64,000 nt of DNA. Origin: Pyrocephalus nanus (lineage: Eukaryota; Chordata; Aves; Passeriformes; Tyrannidae). Under the pieces are notes generated by a model. That model was given only the letters and a program-made list of their open reading frames with translations. It was not told where the DNA came from and did not search any database. Position 1 is the first letter of the stretch. Each line of letters begins with the position of its first letter. Position numbers and translations under genes: made by a program. This document shows, in pieces, positions 55,661 through 64,000 of this stretch. The DNA lies in contig CM076262.1 of assembly GCA_038380795.1 (NCBI GenBank), positions 70,638,629-70,702,628 on the forward strand, in the 5' to 3' direction.

Positions 55661-58200
55661 CTACACAGGGCTGGTCCCTTGGGAAGGAGGAGCACGCTCT
55701 GCTCAGTGCCAGCATGAGCAATCGAGGATGCATTGGTTGCCCCAGGTCAGGCATCCATGTGGGACATCTAAGATGGACCTATAGGCTGGCTTGCTAATCA
55801 GCAGAGAGAAACAACCACCATCAATCAGCATGAAATTCCTCTCCTCCTGACTGGACTGGTCCTAGAGAAAGCATCCAGAAAAGTGGAGGCATAGCCCAAA
55901 TAGAAGAAGGAAACCTAACCCTGAAATAAAGCACATGGAGACCTCCTGGGGGAGTGCTGACTCAAAGGGAGCTTGAACTCTGGAAGAAAAGCGTTCCCTC
56001 CAGCTGATTCCTCCCATGGGCAGGAAAGCAGGGCTTTGCATGGTTTTCATAAGGATCATGCGGGGTGGGGAGCAGGGGGTCAGCATTTCTGGAGCACCTC
56101 CTTGTGGAACACCTGGAGTGTTTCTGAAGCATCTTTGCCAGCTTCGTCCTCTCTGGAACAACCTGCAAATCTTCAAATTGTGGAAAGAATGTCCAGGGAG
56201 AGAATCAGCTTCTAGGAGGAGAAGTCCTAATTCTGGGATTTCTCTGGAACCAAGTGGGAACGGAAATTGAAAATTACCAAAGATGCAAAACATGAGCCGA
56301 GACAGCTGGAGACTTTGCAAAGGGAGTTGAACATCTGGAAACTTCTAAGAGAGGTTTATAAGAGGTCACCTGCAGACAAGGATAAAAGGCTTCAGTGTCC
56401 AGAGAGAGTGCGAAATTCTCCTGGAAGATTCCCAGTTTAAAAGGGCAGGATGGATCAAAGAGGTGATCGGCAGCATGACTATCATGGAAAAAATAATGTT
56501 TTCCAGAGAATAAGAGGCACAACAAAAGCTTTGGCCCTTTTACAAGCGAAGATTAACCACAGCAAGGAGTTAAGAAACTGAGAAAATCAGTCAGAAAAGG
56601 AAATAAAAGGCTTGCAGGTCACCGCAGGAAAAAACAGCCTCCTGCTGCAGATGAGAGCTGGCCAGCACAACGCCTACCACCAGCACTCACCACCATTCCC
56701 AGTCTGCAGGAGGAAGGAGTCAGACTGTTTGTCCCAGCTGAATCAGTGCTAGGTGTTTGAGGAGAATACATTTTGGGGGGTTTATCCAACTCAGTCCGTA
56801 ACCACAGCGTGAGGGAATGGCTCTGAAATGGGGGCCTAAGAGCCGACTTGATGGGGTCAGCCCTTATGTCAGTGAGCACTTGCCTTCGGGAAAAGAGATT
56901 GAATTATCTGGGCTGGCTGTGTGACTGGAATCAACCATCAAATTAAAGCTGGTCGGCAGTGTGCAGCAGAGTGGGGGACAAAGAGAATTCAGCTGAAGGA
57001 TCGGGATCATTTTGGTTGAGTAACAAGGTATCCGACCAGGGGAAATTGGACATTGACCTATTAATAGATTTTTCAGTTGTGGGATGGCCAGATTGAGACC
57101 GGGGGAAAAAGCGAAAGGAGAGTTTTTTATAAAACCTGAGCTGGGTCAGAAAAAAAGGTCCTGCTGTCCTGGAGAGCAGCAGGAGATGCCCTGGGAGGAG
57201 CAGACAAACAGAGCATGCAGTGCAAGCTCCCCAGGCCAGTCTCCCAGGTCCCGGTGGCCTGCGGTGCGGAGACTTCCTGAGCCAGAAATGATATCCCTGT
57301 GTTTAATGGGAAGCCAGAGATGCCGTGAGAGGCAGAGGAATGTGCCAAGGTGCTTAAATCATGGGCTGCAGCAGAGCTTTGGGCCAGGAAGCAGACACTG
57401 GGGAGAAGCTGGTCAGTCGCTGGAGCCCTGTCAGCACAGCTCTGTGGCTCACGCAGGGAGGAGAAAAGAGAACTTTCCATTTCAGAGACTACCACACGTC
57501 CCCGATGTATGTAAAGCAAGAGACAGTGGCCATGCAAAAATGCAGCTGAATTCAGAAGCAGAAATAAAATAACCTGAGTGTGGGAAGGTGGTGGGCCAAG
57601 ACAAGACACAGCGTGCAACAAAGCCTCTGCAGGGTTGCAGAATGGGGAAATGGGGGTAGATCCGGCTTGGAGGACAGAGTCAGGACCCTGTTTTTGTGAG
57701 GGGCTGATACAACAACCTTACAAGGGGGACTTTGGTCACAGAGGCACTCCTAGGCTGTGTGAAATGGGCCAAAGTCTACCAGACCAGCCAAGCTAGACCA
57801 GCACTTGGGCTAACTTTGGCCCAGCTAATTGCTCACGAGAGTGTAGACACTTCCAAACCTGGAAAAGTCGGATTGGTGAAACAAGGGCACTGGAGCAAAA
57901 AGTCAGGCGTGGTGATGTCCTGATAAACACCAGGAACTGTGCCTCACTCCATCACTTTGGAAATTCCCCTTAAAGACCTGTTTCAAGTGAAGCAAACTGT
58001 TTGCAGGCAGCTGGTCTGCGATGAAAGCCTGTCCTGCCTCCTGGGACAGTGAAAAATAAAGGTGCCTCCACTCTGAGGTCGCTCCCAGCCCTGACTGATG
58101 GGAGGGTCTGGTAGCTGCCTGGAACCCTGGGACCTTCAGGGACTCTTACCCAACAGGTCACTGAGATCTTGTGCATGTGAAACAGAAGTGATCTCCATCT
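55661..58200. other. Unassigned sequence upstream of the Ty3/gypsy relic, possible gag region
   Basis: Purine-rich on the + strand, with open stretches such as 57084-57572 (162 codons) that match nothing I recognise. At about 57865-57895 the translation QGHWSKKS resembles the second half of a retroelement zinc knuckle, but the first two cysteines and the last are not present in frame. If the pol relic had a gag it should lie here; no LTR or primer-binding site could be identified. Confidence 0.3.
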
Positions 58201-58304
58201 GTCTCCTGGATGTTTTCCAGGAGCAACAACCAGGAACAAGTAAAACAACCTTCCCCCTGAGTGCCTACTCCGAAGCCCCTGGAAAGGATCTGTGCCTGTG
58301 AGTG

Positions 58305-58913
58305 AAGATCCATCCCTTGGATGATGCCATTTGGCTCGGTTTGGTCAGTCACAATAGATCTGAGAGCCGTATGTCAGCAAGCAGAAAAGCAAAAGCAGAG
58401 AAAGGTGGGGAAATTGCTTTCCCATTGAAACCCAATTTGGCAACTTAGTGATGGCCAGGGACTTAAGCAACGCACCAGCCACGCTGGAGAGGCTGGTGGG
58501 GAAGGTACGGCCATGCCAAGAGGAGGCCTTGGATGGCCTCAGCCTTTCAAGAGGTCTGTTGTGCCTGGGCTATTTATGGGTGCACGCCGAGACCTTTGAA
58601 CAAGAAGTGGTAGGTGCAGTTACACAGGGCCTGTGATAAGTTCAAGGCTGACAGCCTGTAACTGGTCCCAAAGGAAAGGGAGGTGTTCCAAAAGCAGGTA
58701 ACTTCTGTCCGCTGCACAAGCTGGTGATGGGGAATTTCCACTGAGGAAGGCAAAACTGACACTGCAGGGAGCTGGCAGGAGGTGCAGGCCCACAGGACTC
58801 TGCTCCTGTTACAGAAGGGTTTGTTTGTAGGTTTGTTTGTAGCGTTGCAAAACCTTGCACGGGCAGAGTGACCGAGGGAGAGCGTTTCGGTGGCCAGCAG
58901 GATGAGATTTAGC
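58305..58913 (+). pseudogene. Ty3/gypsy-like reverse transcriptase remnant
   Basis: In successive frames: IHPLDDAIW (58308-58334), WSVTIDLRAVCQ (58342-58377; the first catalytic Asp is kept at 58357), IWQLS, SNAPATLERL (58466-58495), then GYLWVHAETFEQEV, where the YLDD-type active site has lost both aspartates. Further on are DKFKADSL (58635-58658), LVPKEREVFQKQVT (58662-58703), WGIST, and a thumb/connection part from 58829 (RFVCSVAKP, then TEGERF). The blocks need frame changes and cross several stop codons, so this is a pseudogene. Parts upstream of IHPLDD are missing or unrecognisable, though DVFQEQQPGTSKTT at 58209 may be the start of the RT region. Confidence 0.75.
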
Positions 58914-59665
58914 AGTTTCAACCTGTGCAGTTCTTGCCAGTGGTTGAGTTTACTGACGATTTCTGTTGGTCCTTGCACAGGAGGTACACTGTAGTGAGGG
59001 TAGGCCTTGAACCCCTGCAACAGCTCACTCCGTGGACCTTGGAGTTTCCCTTGCCCGAGGAAAATGGCAATTTGGCAACTGCACAATTAACGACACCTCT
59101 GGGTGTAAGTGGAGTAGTGGTGATGCCTCATCCAGGCCTACCTTTGGGGCTGAATGCAGCAACATCATGGATGCAGAATAGAAGAGCTGGTTCTTCCAGG
59201 GGATGAATGAAGAGAGGAAGATGCTTGTTTCCTCTCAAACAACATGTAGATGTGCAAATGCTTCTAGCTCACCCAGGAGAACCGAGGAGGGGCTATGCCA
59301 GAGAGGGAGTGTGGGCTCCTGAACGAGTTCACACCAGGAGGTTCAGCACAGAAAGAATCACGGTAGGATACTGATAGAAAATGAGCTGGGAAACTCAGCT
59401 TTCCTGGAATGAGGTATGCATTTGGAGCACTGTGAAATCTGTCTTTGCAGTACAAAGGGAAAAGCATTCTGCTCATGCCGAAAAAGGTGAAATACGGCAT
59501 GAAAGTTACAGTGCATGGAAACAACGTGTAGAGCACGTTGTTAGGTGGTGTCTGGAACAGGAGGTTCTGAGATTATTATTATTTTAAAACTGGTGAATTT
59601 TTTAAACCATACTGTGTTTCTGTACACTTCCAACTGTTCACTTTAACTGAACTCAGGGGAAAAAA
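58914..59665. other. Unrecognised segment between RT and integrase remnants
   Basis: Ty3/gypsy RNase H should lie here, but no RNase H motif is seen in any frame. One + frame is open at 58925-59206 without a match. It may be heavily decayed RNase H or an unrelated insertion. Confidence 0.35.
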
Positions 59666-60080
59666 ATCCTATATTGGTTAAGAATCGGGAAGGATGTATG
59701 AAATGCATGCGGGAGATGAATGCCTCTGTTGCAAATAAGGGTCCGACAGAAACAGGGAGACACACCATGAAACAGTATCTGACAGACTCATTTCATTAAT
59801 GGGCTGCACTGCCTGGTTGTCCTTGGGTTTCTGTCTGAAGCAGATTCTGGGAGCTGCAGACTATTTCACAAAATGCCCTGGAGCTCGTCTGTTAGGACAC
59901 CAGTGCCAGATGTCCGAGTGAAAGACGTCCTCTCCCTCCAAGTCCTAGGAGGTATGGGAGGATTGCACAAGGCTCAAGGGAGAAACGCTGAATCCAGAAC
60001 ATTTCAGCAGATCTGTGAGGTGGTTGGGATCCCTAAAACATCTCCATGTGACCACGGCCAGAAGGGTTGGTGGGATGGTT
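59666..60080 (+). pseudogene. Ty3/gypsy-like integrase remnant
   Basis: Begins with ILYWLRIGKDV (59666-59698), then in the +1 frame the degraded zinc-binding part with NKGPTETGR and MKQYLTDS (59707-59793). After a stop come AADYFTK (59853-59873) and, from 59966, QGRNAESRTFQQICEVVGIP. The second catalytic Asp expected just before QGRN is Ala here, and the HPQ-type motif after it is degraded (CDHGQKGWWDG), so no enzyme activity is possible. A T run at about 60081-60096 interrupts the similarity. GIN1 or KRBA2, the domesticated integrase genes, are excluded by the stops and by the RT lying upstream. Confidence 0.78.
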
Positions 60081-63059
60081 TGTTTTTTTTTTTTTTTACA
60101 GACTCTTCCAGTCAACTGGCTTGCTCCTCAGAACTGCATCAAGTGGTAACACCCAGCATATTCCAGTCCTTTTTGAGGCCCCAAGAGTAGTAAAACACTT
60201 CCTCACCATTTTGGTGGAAACCTAAGGACTTCTGCATGCCTTTTTATGGACTTTTGGGAGAAGAACAAAGAGTTTTGGATCATGCATATAAGCCCATGTT
60301 CTTTTTTTTTTTTTTTTTAATTAAGTGGAAATCTGGGATATTTTATAGTCTTGGAAAAAGCAGAGTGAGAGTCTTAAAAAGGACAAACCTAGAGCAACAC
60401 TGTATAAGGGCATATGGTACTGACCTGGATATTTATGGTGGTGTACAGAGTGCAGGGGGGGTCCCATGCTATCACAAGGCCCATTAGAAAATGTACTGGG
60501 GAAAATAAAACTTCAGGGTTGGTTCTATTCTTCCTCTGCTCTTCCCTCACCCGCAAATGTAGCTGTGGAAAGCCAAGGCTGGAGAAGCTGAAGCAAAAAA
60601 TCCCCTTCCTCCCCACTAGCTCCAAAGGGCAGAGATTTGGAGGCAGAATGAATGCACCTCAAGAGCACTCTGGGAGTGGCTCTGGAAGGGAATCAAGGAG
60701 CAGAAAACTACGAGAAAGGGGAGTACAAATGTTTTGGATTAGCGACAGGAAAATACCTTGCTGAAGCACACTGTGTAATTACAGGCAAGTAGGAATGTGT
60801 CATTCATCGCCCCTTAAATTATTTTCCCCTGTTCCCTGTGTGGTGGGTTTATTAGAGCCTTGTCATTTTGAGCTCTTTTGGATAAAGGAGGTGGCTGAGA
60901 GGTCAAGTGTGAGAGGGAGGCCAAGTCCTCCTGAATCCAAGGGGTGCAGGACAGGCAGGGCAGTCTTCCCCCTCTATGAAGCAAAACCCACCCCACTCCA
61001 GACACTTGGCTGCAGACAGGTAAGTGCTGGGAAGTGCTGGGAAGATGAGAGAGATGACAGGAAAAGCCCAGTGTGTAGTTTTGGGTAAGATATCCCCTGG
61101 CTCTGAGCAAAGACCCAGTCTCCTGTCATGTGACTCCTCCTGGGTTCTGGTCTGGAAGTGTTGAGCTTTTTAGCTGGAAGGACAGGAGGAGGGATCAGGG
61201 AATCTGTTGGTGCCTCTCTGCTTTGGTCACCACCCCAGATCTACCTGGAGTGTGCAAGCAAGGAGAAGCCCTGTGCATTGTACAAACAAACAAACAGCAC
61301 TGGACAGGCAAGCCCACCTATTCCCTGTGGACCTCAGACAGGCACCAGCTGCAGTCCAGCCCCAGAGCACAAGCAGGACAGGACAGAGATCAGCACAGAC
61401 ACCCAAGAGAAAGGACAGGCATGTGTGATGATCACTAAAAACCCTTTGTCCCAGAGGGAAGAGTAAGACAGCCCTTAGACCCATCCTAGCTTGTCAGGAG
61501 GTATCCAGGATACCTCTGGACCTTGTACCAACTGGGAAATACCCCCTCGACCATTCCACCTGAATTCCCTGCTCTTTCCGGGGCGGCCTTTGCTCCCAGA
61601 CCAGATGGCAGGCATGGTCACCTGTGCTGGCAGCGCTCCCTGGGATGTGCAGCACCACAGGGAGCTACCCCGTGGTGTGTGGGGCTCTGCAGCTCTTGCA
61701 GGTCCTGCGTGCAGGGGTCACTTGCCCGCGGTGTTATTCACCTGCCCCGAGCTGTGCCAGGCGGCTGCTGCTGGAGCACCAGCTCTGCACAGCGCTGGCT
61801 GGACGTGAGCAGTGGCAGTGGCAGGCCTGGCAAGCCTCCCTCCTTCACAGGGAGACTCTCCTCCCCTCGGGTGAGCAGGTTTCCAGACAGCTGCCTTTTA
61901 TGAGGACAGGCTTTCAGGAAGGCTCTGCAAACCAGCCTGGCTTAACTCGTGTCCCAGTCCTGTCCTCTGTGTCCTGCTGGGGAGGTATTGCATGACCCCC
62001 TTCAGGCTGCCAGCAGCCAGGCTTTCAACGTGGCAAGGGGCCGGGCTGTGTCTGGGCAAATGTTTTCTTTCTGCGGTCAGAAAGCAGGGCTGGGCAGAGG
62101 CGCTGTGCCCGAGGCACATCCTGACAATGAGCCCCTGCCCACCCAGGCCACGCTGGGTCCCGATCCCCCACGTTGACGGCAGGGGGACAGCGAGGGTGGC
62201 AGCGACCTTGGGCCGTCTCCAGGAGCAGTGCTGTTCCCTGGGGAGCAGCAGGGACCCTCACGCTCAGGAAGAGAGCCCGGGGTATGTCACAGGACAGGGA
62301 CAGGCTCGTGCCACCCACACAGCCCACCTGTGAGATGCGCTGGCATCTGCTGCCTCCAGCAGCTTGGCTCAGCACCGGTGCCCAGCTAAAAGGCAGCGTG
62401 CAGCCTGTGCATCCCAGCAGGATCCCTGGGGACCCCTGCTCTCAGGCAGGAGTTGCTGTTGTGTCCTTTCCCCCTCGCTCATCCCCCCCCCCCCAACTGT
62501 GAAGTTCCAAATTGTCTCTTCATAAAAATACTTTGCATCCCGGGACCCAAGCACAAACCTGCCCTGCCTGCTGGTGGCCTTGGCAAGGAGCAGGGAATTA
62601 AATCACCAAGCCCAAGTCTGCAGTGTGTTCCCATTAAGGCTCGTGAATTTATGTCGGAGTTGGAAGAGGTCCTTGGTATGGGAAGGTCGGTGCTCTGTTT
62701 TATTGCCCTTTATTTCCTTCACTGGCCTGAACAAGGTGTGAGGAGGAAGCAATCGGCTGGAGAGGTGCAGGACTCATGGAAGTAAGCAGGTGACATCCAA
62801 GCCAAGGGGAGCAGTGGGTGATGCTCATCCCACCCTCCCATTCAGAGCAGGGTGGGCAGCAGGTCCCCACAGATCTCTGCTGTGAGAAGAAGCCATGCAG
62901 CCATTTCACTGCTTTCTTTGAACTTCACTCTGTGACTTTTCTAAAACAGCCACGGCCAAAGTCAGCCCGTGGAGCTCTGCACAGTGGTCCAGGCCTTTGT
63001 GAGGAGGTGTCAACTGTGGGCTTTGCTGTATGGCACAAAACCCTATTTAAAACCCCCAG
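60081..63059. other. Intergenic sequence, no gene recognised
   Basis: T runs at 60081-60096 and 60302-60318; C run at 62485-62496. From 61.2 to 62.5 kb GC content is moderate and several overlapping frames are open, but none has a convincing family match or exon boundaries. The 3' end of the Ty3/gypsy relic may lie in the first part. Confidence 0.45.
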
Positions 63060-63128
63060 TGTGGTTGGAACCAGACCATTTTTAAGCTCCCTTCCAGTCC
63101 AGGCCTTTCTGTGATTCTCTGATTGCTA
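63060..63128 (+). mobile_element. CR1 LINE 3' terminus, about 70 bp
   Basis: 'ggttggaaccagaccattt' followed by 'agctcccttccagtccaggc' and 'tttctgtgattctctgattg'. Only the final CR1 segment is present, with the terminal 'attctctg' type repeat. Confidence 0.75.
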
Positions 63129-64000
63129 AGCCTCAGAAACCCAATGGTGAAGGAGACAAGAAAGCTTAGATTTATTTTTTTTGTAAGTTACTTTCCCATT
63201 TTGCAGATTACCATTATCATTCGTGTTATACTTTTCATTTTAAGCACCTATCTTGGAGTAGCCAGAATCATTTAGAGGAGTTTCCTGAGGCACCTGGACA
63301 CTGGGGAGCCCCTGGGGGGTTTTGCTGTCCCATAACAATGGCTCTGCAGGAGCAGGGCAGGAGCTGAGTGCCAGCACCAGCGGGGTAATGGCAAGTGCCT
63401 GCAGCGGGACAGGATGTCTCCTTTAAGTCTCCCTCTTCTGCAAGGCCAGTCCACACACTCCCAGGAACATCACCCTCAACAGATGGTTTTTTAGTCTTCT
63501 TTCTGGGGTTTTCCAGTGGAAGAGTCTCCTCAAAGCATTTGGGTGTGTCTCAGTTTGGCAAAGTCCACGCTGGCAGCTTGAGATCCCGCAAGTACCAGCA
63601 GTGAATGCCAGAATCAGGCAAACTTCAGATCAGTATCTTCATGCCTGTAGAATTCAGGTCACAGATGAGACAAGAAGCAGAGAAGTTCTCGATGGAGGGG
63701 GGAAGAAGACCCCTGGATGCCGTCTTGGCATCAATCACCCTGCTTATGCCACTCTCTGGCAGCTAAAACCCCGGCAGTGTGAGAGCTGGTGGCAATTCCC
63801 AGCCTGGTCCTGCGTGCAACGTGGTGCCTTTGGGATCTGTGATCAGAGGTTTGATTATTAGTGTAACACTGGTCATAAAGAGGAAATAAAATGAAACAAA
63901 ATGAAAGTGCAGCTATCAGCTTCCCTTGAGTTTAACTTGACCTATTTTAATTTAAATGGAAAACGTCACAAAACTTATCTATAACACTTTAAAGCCCTAG
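63129..64000. other. Intergenic sequence, nothing recognised
   Basis: Unique sequence without an exon, repeat or RNA gene that I can support. Confidence 0.5.

Larger units (their letters stand above)
58200..60080 (+). mobile_element. Decayed Ty3/gypsy-type LTR retrotransposon pol (reverse transcriptase and integrase)
   Basis: Translation of the + strand in shifting frames gives short blocks in the correct order for Ty3/gypsy pol: RT first (58305-58913), integrase second (59666-60080). Diagnostic blocks are SNAPATLERL, VHAETFEQEV and FQKQVT for RT, then ILYWLRIGKDV, MKQYLTDS, AADYFTK and QGRNAESRTFQQICEVVGI for integrase. NAPATF-type RT and DYFTKWPEA-type integrase motifs point to Ty3/gypsy rather than to avian endogenous retroviruses. 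Many stops and frameshifts show it is dead. Element ends are not found, and part or all of the RNase H region (58914-59665) is unrecognisable. Confidence 0.75.

Noticed and set aside
57084..57572. 162-codon + strand open frame
   Set aside because: No recognised family; could be gag of the nearby relic but shows no supporting motif.
61624..61995. Weak resemblance to a trypsin-like protease start (WQAWQASLLHRE)
   Set aside because: No catalytic His, Asp or Ser block, no exon boundaries, and the cysteine spacing does not fit; probably chance.
54900..64000. Search for SSPN (sarcospan), the next gene expected by mammalian synteny
   Set aside because: No tetraspan-type exon could be recognised; the gene presumably lies beyond the window.

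Overview
This window reads as a piece of a bird nuclear chromosome. The evidence is sixteen recognisable fragments of the CR1 LINE (the dominant avian retrotransposon), split vertebrate genes with GT/AG introns, large CpG islands, and two adjacent genes whose order matches a conserved vertebrate neighbourhood (RASSF8 then BHLHE41, as on human 12p12). I cannot name the species. The long pyrimidine array being assembled suggests long-read data.

Layout. Positions 1-15461 hold no coding exon and no CpG island; this is probably the long 5' intron of RASSF8, whose promoter would then lie to the left of the window. It contains a 1.3 kb homopyrimidine satellite (about 800-2130), CR1 fragments and unique AT-rich sequence. 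RASSF8 follows on the + strand with four coding exons (15556-15658, 26805-27694, 29890-30034, 31105-31226; 419 aa) and a roughly 4.2 kb 3' UTR ending near 35490. A 37-bp GC-rich minisatellite sits 92 bp before coding exon 2. Positions 35.5-49.2 kb are intergenic. This stretch holds a cluster of CR1 fragments and an orphan CpG island (44861-45340) whose left edge is a 106-bp near-perfect palindrome. BHLHE41 is on the - strand with five coding exons (53036 down to 50793; 453 aa) inside a 4 kb CpG island, with a 3' UTR reaching about 49.2 kb. The two genes are convergent. Positions 54.9-64 kb hold no gene I can recognise, but 58.2-60.1 kb carries a decayed Ty3/gypsy-type pol (reverse transcriptase then integrase, + strand), an element class that is rare in birds.

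RASSF8 encodes a Ras-association/coiled-coil scaffold linked to cell junctions. BHLHE41 (DEC2/SHARP1) encodes an E-box-binding repressor of the circadian clock. The sequence gives no evidence that they act together; their adjacency is old synteny. The next gene expected from mammalian synteny (SSPN) was not seen. The observations most worth following up are the Ty3/gypsy relic, the palindrome-bounded orphan CpG island, the pyrimidine satellite, and three minimal upstream ORFs directly before the RASSF8 start.
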